DNA from: an uncultured Erysipelotrichaceae bacterium
GTDB lineage: Bacteria > Bacillota_I > Bacilli_A > Erysipelotrichales > Erysipelotrichaceae
Length of the DNA: 16,960 nucleotides
Assembly: GCA_902782505.1 (NCBI GenBank)
Contig: CACZNO010000238.1
Coordinates: 1-16,960, forward strand
Direction: 5' to 3'
Shown: positions 1 through 6,329 of the stretch, one piece after another
Position numbering within the stretch: position 1 is the stretch's first letter
Layout of the letters: each line of letters opens with the position of its first letter
Program-made: the position numbers and the translations under genes
Notes under the pieces: model-generated
Told to the model about the DNA's origin: nothing
The model's database searches: none
Seen by the model: the letters and a program-made list of their open reading frames with translations, nothing else

Positions 1-45
1 CAAAGCTGCAACGATTAAAAGGTAAAAAGAAGGATACTATAGAAA

Positions 46-90
46 GGCTCCCGAGATATTGTAAAACACAATACCTCGGGAGTCTTTGTT
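46..90 (+). terminator. Intrinsic terminator of an upstream gene
   Basis: CTCCCGAG (48-55) pairs exactly with CTCGGGAG (75-82). The stem is extended outward by G-U and G-C pairs at 46-47/83-84, and inside by ATTGT/ACAAT around an AAAAC loop. The T-rich tail TCTTTGTT follows. This fits a Rho-independent terminator for a gene whose coding end lies at or before the window edge. One reading of the first bases ends in a stop at 24-26, but too little remains to identify that gene. Confidence 0.85.
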
Positions 91-194
91 GACCAACCTT
101 GTCAGACAGATGCCCAGATAATACTGTCAAAACTTTCTTATGAGCATCCGCCTAACCTGCTGCCTTTTCTGTTCGTGTGATTGCCCGGTATCAA

Positions 195-223
195 TTGATA
201 ATTCCAGGCACCTCTGTTATGAT
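195..223 (+). promoter_or_regulatory. Extended -10 sigma-A promoter
   Basis: The -35 element TTGATA (195-200) is followed by a 17-base spacer and the -10 element TATGAT (218-223). The spacer ends in TGT, which gives the extended -10 motif TGnTATGAT. Transcription should begin near 230, leaving a leader of about 25 bases that carries AAGGAG (244-249) before the ATG at 256. It should serve the three accessory membrane-protein genes that follow. Confidence 0.8.
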
Positions 224-255
224 TTTTCCGGTGATCAAGGATTAAGGAGTATTCT

Positions 256-1254
256 ATGGCAAACAAAAAAACCTCTGACGCATCTGACTACCCGACATTA
301 AGCAGCCTGCTCAGTCAATCGTATTATAAAGGAAGCGATTCCTTGGCTGCGTATTGCTATCGCTATATTAAGAATAATCTTTTCAGTTATGTTACAGAGA
401 ATGGGCTTGTTACAGGTACCTTCGACTATGACAACAGGATATCAAAAGAACAGCTCGAAAAGATGAAAGAAACCAGAATGATTTCTTCGGTCTATAGCAA
501 GACCCGGCGTTTTACTGCGGAACTGAGAAAGCAGATGGCTTGCTTTATTATTGATCACGGGCTGCAGGACAAAGAAATCGACTGGCCGGAGCCTAAGATC
601 CGGATCGATACCCTGCACACAGATGAAAGCGGCCTCAGTGAGTATCTGGAAAAACGCTATTATGTGGATCTTCTGGACACGACCTTGGAAGTGGTGAATG
701 ATCTGACGCCGCTTGAAGCAAAAGTTGCGGAAGATGAAAAGGCCATCAGAAATCTGAAAGAGGAACAAGGCTCCCTGATTGGCCATATCTTTGGCTGGCT
801 CATTGTTTTGCTTCTCGGACTGAACACCGCCGGTTCTGTGATGGCTCTGTTTTACAGCACGGATCTGCAGGCGAAACTTCTGGACGTTTGCTATAACGGA
901 CTGATGCGTTGGAATCTTCCGACCTTCGCGAAAATTATGAACGTAGTTATAAAGAACGTGATGATCTCCGGGGACGTTGCTATAAAGTTCGGACGTTCTC
1001 ACATTCTCAGCTGGGTCGTTTTCATCGTTACTGCGGGACTGTTTCTTATAGTGCTCGCCGGTATGATTGCGTCCGCTCATGATCGTATACATCTGGGACC
1101 TTCAAGGAAACAAAAACTCCGTGCCCTGAAAGAGGAGGTCCGATCCATTCGCGCTTCCGGGGAATACCGCGCCGAAACAGAACGCAGGAAAGCAATCCTG
1201 GCTGTCTACCCCAAAATGATAAAAGGCCTGAAGGCTTCCGCGGGGAAACGCTGA
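256..1254 (+). CDS. Two-helix membrane protein of unknown function
   Basis: I do not recognise this 332-residue protein. The ATG is well supported by AAGGAG six bases upstream and by the promoter at 195-223. Residues 1 to about 170 are soluble and mostly charged. Residues about 150-173 (around AEDEKAIRNLKEEQG) look helical and could form a short coiled coil. Two hydrophobic segments follow, near residues 178-200 and 252-274, separated by about 50 residues. The C-terminal 55 residues are basic (KQKLRALKEEVRSIR) and probably face the cytoplasm, with the two helices forming a hairpin. No signal peptide or catalytic motif is visible. The next gene begins 27 bases later on the same strand, and I see no terminator between them, so co-transcription is likely. 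Base composition is between that of the rpo genes and that of the AT-rich 1682-2977 gene. Confidence 0.75.
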   Translation: MANKKTSDASDYPTLSSLLSQSYYKGSDSLAAYCYRYIKNNLFSYVTENGLVTGTFDYDNRISKEQLEKMKETRMISSVYSKTRRFTAELRKQMACFIIDHGLQDKEIDWPEPKIRIDTLHTDESGLSEYLEKRYYVDLLDTTLEVVNDLTPLEAKVAEDEKAIRNLKEEQGSLIGHIFGWLIVLLLGLNTAGSVMALFYSTDLQAKLLDVCYNGLMRWNLPTFAKIMNVVIKNVMISGDVAIKFGRSHILSWVVFIVTAGLFLIVLAGMIASAHDRIHLGPSRKQKLRALKEEVRSIRASGEYRAETERRKAILAVYPKMIKGLKASAGKR

Positions 1255-1281
1255 TATCGTCTCTTTGAATGTGACGGAAGA

Positions 1282-1689
1282 ATGACAGAGGGTATAAATG
1301 AGCGCATGAGGAAGTTTGTTCAAACGGGTTTTAGAGTATTTCTGTCTATAGGAATTATTGTGTTGCTGGTGCTTTTGATCGTGTTCTTGTTTCCCAAAGA
1401 ACGCCACTACAGCGAACCGCCGGTATTGGTCATTAATGGGATGTCCTATGGTGTACATGAGAATCGTTTCCTGGATGAATTACCTAACGGGTTTACAGAA
1501 GCGGGCGTAATCACAGAGGAAATGAATTCCAACAACGATAATGATTACTATATTGGATGCACATATTTCTGCATAGTTGTCAATTATGGAGGAAAGAAAA
1601 ATTTCGCATCTTCGATATATACTGAACAGCAGAACAATAATCTTTCTTGTCGCTGTGGTATCGGAAAGACGGTGATGATGCTTGAATAA
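1282..1689 (+). CDS. Small single-pass membrane protein, extracytoplasmic domain
   Basis: This 135-residue protein of unknown function has one strong membrane segment (about residues 17-37) followed by KER and a polar domain, probably outside the cell. The stretch PPVLVINGMSYG followed by LDELPNGFTEAGVI resembles a motif I recall from small Firmicute lipoproteins and membrane proteins (ingk.Y.....ELPeGf...G.I). That resemblance is from memory and untested. The start is uncertain: the ATG at 1282 has only a poorly spaced GGAAG before it, and an in-frame ATG at 1306 is an alternative that keeps the helix. The last 18 residues (after EQQNN) look unlike a natural end. Dropping one A near 1648 would give a hydrophobic strand-like tail and a stop at 1673-1675, so a 3' frameshift is possible. 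The stop overlaps the TTG start of the next gene. Confidence 0.6.
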   Translation: MTEGINERMRKFVQTGFRVFLSIGIIVLLVLLIVFLFPKERHYSEPPVLVINGMSYGVHENRFLDELPNGFTEAGVITEEMNSNNDNDYYIGCTYFCIVVNYGGKKNFASSIYTEQQNNNLSCRCGIGKTVMMLE

Positions 1690-2977
1690 GCACATTGTTT
1701 CAAAAACCCAACGAATACTGCATCTGGTTCTTTTGATTTTTCCGTTATGCGCACTCATAACGAGTTGCATAACATTTATTCAAATGATGCAAGACGGTAA
1801 TAATAGTGTCATTTTTACTCTAGTCTATCTGCTTAACATGACTATATTCATATTTGTGCTGGTTAGTGTTTTAAAACTATTTTTGTGCGATCCGATCCTG
1901 GGCACTTTTTCCTTTGATGATGAGAGAATAGTGATCTATAACAAAACTCACGTTATTTCTTTTAGGTTTGACGATTGTAAAGAAATTGGACTTACAAGAT
2001 GGCTAGGTGGCGGAACGTTATCCAATCATCAGTTTATTTACTATGTTTATTTTTCTAAAACGAGGCTTACAAAAGAACAAAGATATTATCTATTTCAGCG
2101 TCGCAATGAGAGTGAATACAAAAACTCACGTTTAGGAATCAACATGCCGAGATATAAGTCAGAGTACATTATGATCCAATATACACCGGAAGTGTTTAAG
2201 AGGATTATTGAATGTGTTCCATTGGAATTTCGTGATAATTTGGTTCAAAAGGAAAAGAGTATAATACTAAGTCGTTATGAACAATGGTTGAACCAGGATG
2301 ATCCATCTTTAGATGAAAAAGAGTCATTGCTCGTGAATAATAACAATAATCAATGTTCCGAAGATAAAAAAAGTATTAAAAATGAACACCGATTTTCAAA
2401 TCAAGAACTATATAAGACATCAATTACAGTCCGTAGACAAAGAGCGATTGCTGTTGCTGTCTGGTTATTGATCCTGCTGTTTGGAATAGCTGGTTTCTTT
2501 GATAAGCATTCAACCCCTACATCTATTATTGTCAGTAAAATGATTCTTGTTTTGTCTCTTCTGTTTGGCATAATCATTATTGGGAACAGTTTGTTTAATT
2601 ATCTGCTTGGAAAGTTTTCTTTTGATACAGAGGGAATCAGTTTTAGAAATACAATTAATCATGTTTATTTTCCGTACGATGAGTGTGTAAAAATGCGGAT
2701 AATACGCAGAATCACTCGCTATAATGTTGTTCATTTCATTTGTGTTTCCAAAAATGATTTCCCCAACACAAATGATAAATGGTTGGTCTTGAGACCTCAA
2801 TGGTTGGCAAAAAAGAGGAGAAATTTGCAATATAAAAAAGACTATATGGTGTTTGAATACTACGATGCGGTTGTTTTTAAGGAATTCTTAGAATGTGTTC
2901 CGAAGCGATTTAGAGAGCAATTGTGTATAGACGAAGAAACGCTAATCGCTCCTCTAGCAAAAGATTTCTTTGAATAA
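1682..2977 (+). CDS. Membrane protein made of two tandem homologous halves
   Basis: This 431-residue protein is not assigned to a known family. It consists of two related units, residues about 8-197 and about 246-425. Each has two hydrophobic helices (about 12-34 and 43-68; about 252-272 and 282-306) followed by a soluble domain. Matching landmarks are GTFSFDDERI (74) with GKFSFDTEGI (310), FRFDDCKEIG with FPYDECVKMR, and ECVPLEFRD (177) with ECVPKRFRE (404). The soluble units are beta-rich with a terminal helix, which recalls bacterial PH-like domains; that is inference only. An Asn-rich polar linker (residues about 205-240) joins the halves. The start is TTG at 1682, the only usable one because an in-frame TGA ends at 1678. 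It overlaps the previous stop and has GGTGAT (1671-1676) as a Shine-Dalgarno match five bases upstream. Composition is strikingly AT-rich: bases 2341-2400 contain 14 G+C of 60. Confidence 0.75.
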   Translation: MNKHIVSKTQRILHLVLLIFPLCALITSCITFIQMMQDGNNSVIFTLVYLLNMTIFIFVLVSVLKLFLCDPILGTFSFDDERIVIYNKTHVISFRFDDCKEIGLTRWLGGGTLSNHQFIYYVYFSKTRLTKEQRYYLFQRRNESEYKNSRLGINMPRYKSEYIMIQYTPEVFKRIIECVPLEFRDNLVQKEKSIILSRYEQWLNQDDPSLDEKESLLVNNNNNQCSEDKKSIKNEHRFSNQELYKTSITVRRQRAIAVAVWLLILLFGIAGFFDKHSTPTSIIVSKMILVLSLLFGIIIIGNSLFNYLLGKFSFDTEGISFRNTINHVYFPYDECVKMRIIRRITRYNVVHFICVSKNDFPNTNDKWLVLRPQWLAKKRRNLQYKKDYMVFEYYDAVVFKEFLECVPKRFREQLCIDEETLIAPLAKDFFE

Positions 2978-3168
2978 ACGGTTTAAAAGGAGAAGACCTC
3001 GTATTACAGCTACAGGAAGATAAAACGTTCTTAGGCTATAAGAAAGATGAACTCGATGGTGATCCGGTGTTCTGGTTACCTGCGCCTTTCTTGTATGACA
3101 GTAAAGGGGGATACAGTCATGATGTCGAAGTAACACTGACCAAAGAGTGGAGTGCGGTGAAAAAGTGA
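2974..3168 (+). pseudogene. 3' remnant of an unidentified gene, no start codon
   Basis: An open frame runs from after a TGA at 2971-2973 to a TGA at 3166-3168. It reads as plausible protein, for example QEDKTFLGYKKDELDGDP and SHDVEVTLTKEWSAVKK, but has no ATG or GTG start. The only in-frame TTG lies far inside, near 3094. A good Shine-Dalgarno-like AAAAGGAG (2985-2992) is followed at a suitable distance by GTA (3001). The frame may therefore have lost its start by mutation, or may be the tail of a gene whose front was deleted. The product family is not recognised. It sits directly after the duplicated membrane-protein gene and ahead of the rplK promoter. Confidence 0.45.
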
Positions 3169-3289
3169 CAGTGGGTATAGAATGAGTGTATCTCAATCGC
3201 AGAAATACAAAGTCTTGAGAAGATACTTTGACGGATGAAAATGGATTTAACTTTGGCAAATAACAGAGTGCAATAATATACAATTTTCC
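3169..3289 (+). other. AT-rich non-coding stretch with possible UP element
   Basis: There is no intact gene between the remnant ending at 3168 and the rplK promoter. The last 30 bases (3259-3288) are A/T-dense, with runs such as CAATAATATACAATTTT immediately upstream of the -35 box. That placement is expected for an UP element contacting the RNA polymerase alpha subunits at a strong ribosomal promoter. An 18-codon frame at 3182-3238 is not considered a real gene. Confidence 0.4.
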
Positions 3290-3318
3290 TTGACTGGGAG
3301 ACCTGTTTATCGTAGAAT
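3290..3318 (+). promoter_or_regulatory. rplK operon promoter
   Basis: TTGACT (3290-3295) and TAGAAT (3313-3318) are separated by exactly 17 bases and preceded by an AT-rich tract. This is the only strong promoter I found upstream of the ribosomal protein genes. Transcription should start near 3325 and produce a leader of about 90 bases before rplK. It probably supplies rplK-rplA and, by readthrough past the attenuator at 4609-4640, the rplJ-rplL-rpoB-rpoC genes. Confidence 0.85.
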
Positions 3319-3324
3319 AGATAC

Positions 3325-3410
3325 GCTGTCCGTATTGCGGATAGTTTTCGAAACGGCGGGAGGGAACGTAACGGCCCATTCACCGCTGCATAGAACCATA
3401 GAAGGAGGTT
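3325..3410 (+). promoter_or_regulatory. Structured rplK leader, candidate L1-binding site
   Basis: The leader has a 7-bp hairpin, CTGTCCG (3326-3332) with CGGATAG (3338-3344, one G-U pair), around a TATTG loop. A second possible helix pairs GCGG (3356-3359) with CCGC (3383-3386) and encloses GGAGGGAACGTAACGG. L1 is known to repress the L11-L1 operon in other bacteria by binding a leader that mimics its 23S rRNA site, where a GGGAG-type internal loop beside a G-C stem is typical. The GCGGGAG here fits loosely. Assignment as an L1 site is inference. The leader ends in GAAGGAGG (3401-3408), the Shine-Dalgarno sequence of rplK. Confidence 0.35.
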
Positions 3411-3413
3411 ATT

Positions 3414-3824
3414 ATGGCAAAGAGAGTTACCAAGGTTTGCAAGCTCCAGTTCATGGCTGGACAAGCGAAACCGGGCCCGGCGCTTGCGAGTGCAGGGATC
3501 AACATGCCGCAGTTCTGCATGTCCTTCAATGACGCGACTAAGGATCGTGCTGGAGAACTGGTACCGGTAATCATTACTGCGTATGAAGACAAATCGTTCG
3601 AATACGTATTAAAGACTACCCCGGCGGCAGTCAAGTTAAAAAAGGCTGCGGGTATTGACAAGGCTTCGGGAAATCCGAAGACGCAGAAGGCTGGTTCCAT
3701 TACGAAGGAACAGTTAAGAGAGATCGCGGAATATAAGATGCCGGATCTGAACGCAAACGATGTGGAAGCGGCAATGAGAATCATCGCCGGCACCGCACGC
3801 AACATGGGAATCGAGATCAAGTAG
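3414..3824 (+). CDS. rplK: 50S ribosomal protein L11
   Basis: L11 binds the GTPase-associated region of 23S rRNA at the base of the L7/L12 stalk and takes part in factor-dependent GTP hydrolysis and the stringent response. The 136 residues show the family pattern from [12 protein letters not shown], through [13 protein letters not shown] in the N-terminal domain, to the C-terminal rRNA-binding domain with [28 protein letters not shown] and [10 protein letters not shown]. The start is fixed by AAGGAGG five bases upstream. An unusual point is the proline-rich segment after the AG(K/Q)A motif. E. coli and Bacillus proteins have NPxPPVGPALG there, while this protein has only KPGPALA (residues 19-25), about four residues fewer. 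This accounts for most of the shorter total length (about 141 is usual). rplA follows after one base, which implies translational coupling. Confidence 0.98.
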   Translation: MAKRVTKVCKLQFMAGQAKPGPALASAGINMPQFCMSFNDATKDRAGELVPVIITAYEDKSFEYVLKTTPAAVKLKKAAGIDKASGNPKTQKAGSITKEQLREIAEYKMPDLNANDVEAAMRIIAGTARNMGIEIK

Positions 3825-3825
3825 T

Positions 3826-4506
3826 ATGAAACGCGGAAAGAAATATGTAGAAGCGGCGAAGCTGGTTGACCGCTCGATGAGTTACCCGATCGAAGAAGCA
3901 GTCGCGCTTGTTCGTAAAACCAACACAGTAAAATTTGATGCTTCGGTTGAAGCGGCATTCCGTCTGAATGTTGACCCGCGTCACGCGGACCAGCAGATCC
4001 GTGGAGCAATGGTTCTCCCGAACGGAACAGGCAGAACGCAGAAAGTATTAGTTATCGCAGAAGGTCCGAAGGCGGAAGAAGCGAAGCAGGCGGGCGCGGA
4101 TTATGTCGGCGCACAGGATATGCTCGATGAAATCGCTAAGGGCTGGTTAGACTTCGATGTCATCATCGCTACCCCGAACATGATGGGTAAGTTAGGCCGT
4201 TTCGGTAAACTGTTGGGTCCGAAGGGCTTGATGCCGAACCCGAAGACGGGAACCGTTACGATGGATATCGCTCACGCAGTGAACGAAGTCAAGAAAGGTA
4301 AGGTTACTTACCGTGTCGATAAGCAGGGCAACATCTCCTGCCTGATCGGCAAACTGTCCTTCACGGACGCTCAGTTGGTCGAAAACTTCAAGGCTCTGTA
4401 CGATCAGATCCTGCGTGTTCGTCCGGCGGCTGTCAAGGGCGCTTACATGAAGAACGTCACGGTCGCATCCACGATGGGTCCGGGCGTCAGAGTCGCACAC
4501 GACTAA
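3826..4506 (+). CDS. rplA: 50S ribosomal protein L1
   Basis: L1 forms the mobile L1 stalk beside the E site and usually represses its own operon by binding the rplK leader. The 226-residue length is typical. Recognisable segments are [15 protein letters not shown] at the start, [21 protein letters not shown], the highly conserved [18 protein letters not shown] (about residues 127-145), GKVTYRVDK, and the C-terminal STMGPGVRV. The ATG lies one base after the rplK stop and has no strong Shine-Dalgarno sequence of its own, so translation probably depends on ribosomes finishing rplK. This is common for the pair and makes both genes respond to one leader-bound repressor. The 181 bases after the gene hold the L10 leader and attenuator. 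Confidence 0.98.
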   Translation: MKRGKKYVEAAKLVDRSMSYPIEEAVALVRKTNTVKFDASVEAAFRLNVDPRHADQQIRGAMVLPNGTGRTQKVLVIAEGPKAEEAKQAGADYVGAQDMLDEIAKGWLDFDVIIATPNMMGKLGRFGKLLGPKGLMPNPKTGTVTMDIAHAVNEVKKGKVTYRVDKQGNISCLIGKLSFTDAQLVENFKALYDQILRVRPAAVKGAYMKNVTVASTMGPGVRVAHD

Positions 4507-4533
4507 AACAGCAGTATTATCCACTTGTTGATC

Positions 4534-4586
4534 AATATACCAAAGACAGTAACAGCGTAAGCTTAATTCGTTACCGAGGTGAATGA
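4534..4586 (+). promoter_or_regulatory. L10 (rplJ) ribosomal protein leader
   Basis: The sequence carries the usual L10-leader signature: ACCAAAGACAG (4539-4549) on one side and ACCGAGGT (4573-4580) on the other. GTAAC (4549-4553) pairs with GTTAC (4570-4574), and TACC (4538-4541) with GGTG (4578-4581). The unpaired AAAGACA/CGA between them forms the kink-turn-like L10 site. A small GC-GTAA-GC hairpin caps the upper part. In E. coli and B. subtilis the L10(L12)4 complex binds this element to limit its own synthesis. Its position 100-150 bases before rplJ is as expected. The attenuator hairpin directly downstream indicates control by transcription termination, as described for B. subtilis. Confidence 0.85.
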
Positions 4587-4608
4587 TTTCCGAAACAGGA
4601 ACATTTTT

Positions 4609-4640
4609 GCCCGGGAAGAATTATCCCGGGCTTCTCTTTA
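4609..4640 (+). terminator. Intrinsic attenuator in the rplJ leader
   Basis: GCCCGGGA (4609-4616) pairs perfectly with TCCCGGGC (4624-4631) around a seven-base AGAATTA loop and is followed by TTCTCTTTAT. It is preceded by TTTTT. It lies 28 bases after the L10 leader helix and 48 bases before the rplJ start, so it is a conditional rather than operon-ending terminator. Because no other good promoter is visible before rpoB, the fraction of polymerases passing here should set expression of rplJ, rplL, rpoB and rpoC together. Confidence 0.85.
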
Positions 4641-4687
4641 TCGAGGTATATTGTCATAAAACAAAAAAGAAAGGAGAAGAAGCAAAA

Positions 4688-5206
4688 ATGAATCAGGCGA
4701 TACTTGAGCAGAAAAAGCAGGTAGTCAATGATCTGACCGAAAAGCTGAAAGCTTCGGCAAGTGCGGTCGTAGTTGAATATCGCGGCTTGAACGTTGCGGA
4801 AACAACGGAACTGCGCAAAACGCTCAGGGCAGAAAATGTCCACATGGGAGTTTTCAAGAACTCTCTGGTGGCCAGAGCGGCAGAAGCACTCGGCCACAAA
4901 GATTTCGCGGATCAGCTGACCGGACCGAACGCGTTGGTGTTCAGTGAGGATGCAGTCGCTCCTGCGAGAATCCTGGCTAAGTTTGCGAAGAAACACAAGA
5001 ACTTAGTTCTGAAGACCGGCCTCGTAGACGGTAAACTTGTCGATGCGGATGGATTGAAGGAATTATCGGCATTACCGAACAAGGAAGGTATGATCGCAAT
5101 GTTCGCGGGTTGCTTAAATTACCCGGTCGGAGCATTCGCACGTGCATTAAAAGCAGTCGCGGACGCGAGAAACGGCGGAGCTGCGACAGAAGAAGCAGCT
5201 GCATAA
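4688..5206 (+). CDS. rplJ: 50S ribosomal protein L10
   Basis: L10 anchors the L7/L12 dimers to the ribosome stalk base next to L11 and, as the L10(L12)4 complex, represses its own mRNA. The 172-residue product begins MNQAILEQKKQVVNDLTEKL and has the family landmarks VVVEYRGLNVAETTELRK, VFKNSLVARA (about residues 54-64), LTGPNALVF and the C-terminal L12-binding helix (FARALKAVADAR). An open frame extends upstream to 4583, but that extension would translate the attenuator hairpin. The ATG at 4688 with AAGGAG (4671-4676) and the homologous N-terminus is the correct start. rplL follows after 40 bases. The Ala- and Glu-rich tail (ATEEAAA) is ordinary. Confidence 0.97.
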   Translation: MNQAILEQKKQVVNDLTEKLKASASAVVVEYRGLNVAETTELRKTLRAENVHMGVFKNSLVARAAEALGHKDFADQLTGPNALVFSEDAVAPARILAKFAKKHKNLVLKTGLVDGKLVDADGLKELSALPNKEGMIAMFAGCLNYPVGAFARALKAVADARNGGAATEEAAA

Positions 5207-5246
5207 TCGCAGCATAATTAGCCAAATAATACGGAGGTAAATTACA

Positions 5247-5624
5247 ATGGCAATCACAAAACAGGATATTATCGAATTCTTAGAAGGCGCAACAATCCTT
5301 GAAATCAATGAAGTAGTTAAAGCAATCGAAGAACACTTTGGTGTTTCTGCGGCAGCTCCGGTAGCTGGTCCGGCAGTAGCGGCTGAAGAAGGTCCGGCGG
5401 AAGTCACGGAAGTTTCCGTATTCTTAAAGGAAATCGGCCAGGCGAAGATCGCTGTCATCAAGGCTGTTAAGGAAGCTACAGGCTTAGGTCTGGTTGATGC
5501 GAAGAAGATCGTTGACGCGGTCGCGAACGGCCCGGCGGCTATCAAGGAAAAGATCAAGCCGGAAGAAGCTGACACGATCAAGAAGACCATCGAAGCTGCA
5601 GGCGCAGTTGTTGAAATTAAATAG
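5247..5624 (+). CDS. rplL: 50S ribosomal protein L7/L12
   Basis: L7/L12 is the multicopy stalk protein that recruits and activates the translational GTPases. The 125 residues comprise an N-terminal dimerisation helix pair that binds L10 (about 1-35), an Ala/Pro/Gly-rich flexible hinge (about 36-55), and the C-terminal factor-binding domain. The last contains IAVIKAVKEATGLGLVDAKK and ends IEAAGAVVEIK. The Shine-Dalgarno CGGAGGT lies just upstream of the ATG. The gene is downstream of rplJ in the same unit. No extra promoter or strong terminator follows it, only a weak hairpin at 5643-5665, so higher L12 dosage may come from translation efficiency or partial processing before rpoB. Confidence 0.98.
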   Translation: MAITKQDIIEFLEGATILEINEVVKAIEEHFGVSAAAPVAGPAVAAEEGPAEVTEVSVFLKEIGQAKIAVIKAVKEATGLGLVDAKKIVDAVANGPAAIKEKIKPEEADTIKKTIEAAGAVVEIK

Positions 5625-5642
5625 TTGCTGGCAGTGAATCCC

Positions 5643-5665
5643 GGTTCCGCGCTGTAAAGCGAACC
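5643..5665 (+). other. Weak hairpin between rplL and the methyltransferase gene
   Basis: GGTT-C-CGC (5643-5650) can pair with GCG-AACC (5659-5665), leaving one bulged C, around a GCTGTAAA loop. There is no T tract, so it is not a normal intrinsic terminator. In several bacteria the rplL-rpoB gap holds a partial terminator or RNase processing site that lowers rpo expression relative to the ribosomal proteins. This could serve that role, but that is inference. Confidence 0.3.
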
Positions 5666-5685
5666 AATTAGAAGGGACGTGGGGA

Positions 5686-6306
5686 ATGAGCCATTATTTC
5701 GAGAATGATGATTCGTTGCCGAAAGACCGAAAGGAAATCTCTTTTCGGTTTTTGGGCGCGGTATACACATTCCGGACGATGGCGGGGGTTTTCAGCAAGT
5801 CCGATCTCGATTACGGGACCAGAGTGCTGTTGGAGACGGTGTTTTCCGAGGGTATCCAAGGAAGTATGCTGGATCTTGGCACCGGGTTCGGTCCGGTCGG
5901 CGTGCTGACGAAACTGCATTTCCCTAAGACCCGGGTCACGATGAGCGATGTCAATGAACGGGCATGCTCCTTAGCGAAAGAAAACGCTCTCCGGTACCGT
6001 GCCGATGTGACGGTCACGGTATCGGACGGGTTTTCGGGCATCCCGGACATTTTTGACGTTATTTTACTGAACCCGCCGATACGGGCGGGAAAACAGGTGA
6101 TCTACCGCCTGTTTGAAGAAAGCCGTCAGCATTTAAGTGCCGAAGGGAATCTCTGGATCGTTATTCGCAAAGACCAGGGAGCAAAAAGCGCATTGCGCGA
6201 ATTAGAGCGTTTGTTTGCCGCTGCGGAGGTCATCTGTAAAGATAGAGGATACTGGGTGATCCGTGCGGGCAATACCCCTTTGGAGGCCACAGAACAACGC
6301 GCATAA
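5686..6306 (+). CDS. RsmC-like class I methyltransferase (YbxB family)
   Basis: This 206-residue S-adenosylmethionine-dependent methyltransferase matches the gene found between rplL and rpoB in many Firmicutes (ybxB in B. subtilis). It is annotated as a 16S rRNA guanine-N2 methyltransferase of the RsmC type. Motif I, LDLGTGFGP, is at residues 62-70 and binds the cofactor. An acidic motif II residue follows in VTMSDVN (84-90). The catalytic motif NPPIRAGK (129-136) is the one used by amino-group methyltransferases of the RsmC/RlmG group. Single-domain length fits YbxB rather than E. coli RsmC, which has an extra N-terminal half. The exact rRNA target in this lineage is not established. The start has GAAGGGACGTGGGG upstream. 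rpoB begins 23 bases after the stop. Confidence 0.9.
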   Translation: MSHYFENDDSLPKDRKEISFRFLGAVYTFRTMAGVFSKSDLDYGTRVLLETVFSEGIQGSMLDLGTGFGPVGVLTKLHFPKTRVTMSDVNERACSLAKENALRYRADVTVTVSDGFSGIPDIFDVILLNPPIRAGKQVIYRLFEESRQHLSAEGNLWIVIRKDQGAKSALRELERLFAAAEVICKDRGYWVIRAGNTPLEATEQRA

Positions 6307-6329
6307 GTCAATAAGGAAGGATGGCGTAA

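Noticed and set aside
91..194. Possible small gene or RNA between the first terminator and the 195 promoter.
   Set aside because: No frame with a start and ribosome site and no stable fold beyond chance was seen; the stretch appears to be plain intergenic DNA.
3182..3238. An 18-codon frame whose QKYKVLRRYF resembles the first residues of RecQ-type helicases.
   Set aside because: It is too short, stops at once, lacks a good ribosome site, and nothing like a helicase follows in any frame. The resemblance is to a ten-residue, common-looking helix.
4521..4548. A separate rplJ promoter beginning with TTGTTG at 4525.
   Set aside because: No acceptable -10 hexamer lies 16-18 bases downstream, and the region is occupied by the L10 leader.
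4583..4687. A 35-codon N-terminal extension of L10 in the same frame.
   Set aside because: It would translate the attenuator hairpin, has no homology to L10, and the ATG at 4688 has a proper Shine-Dalgarno and the expected N-terminus.
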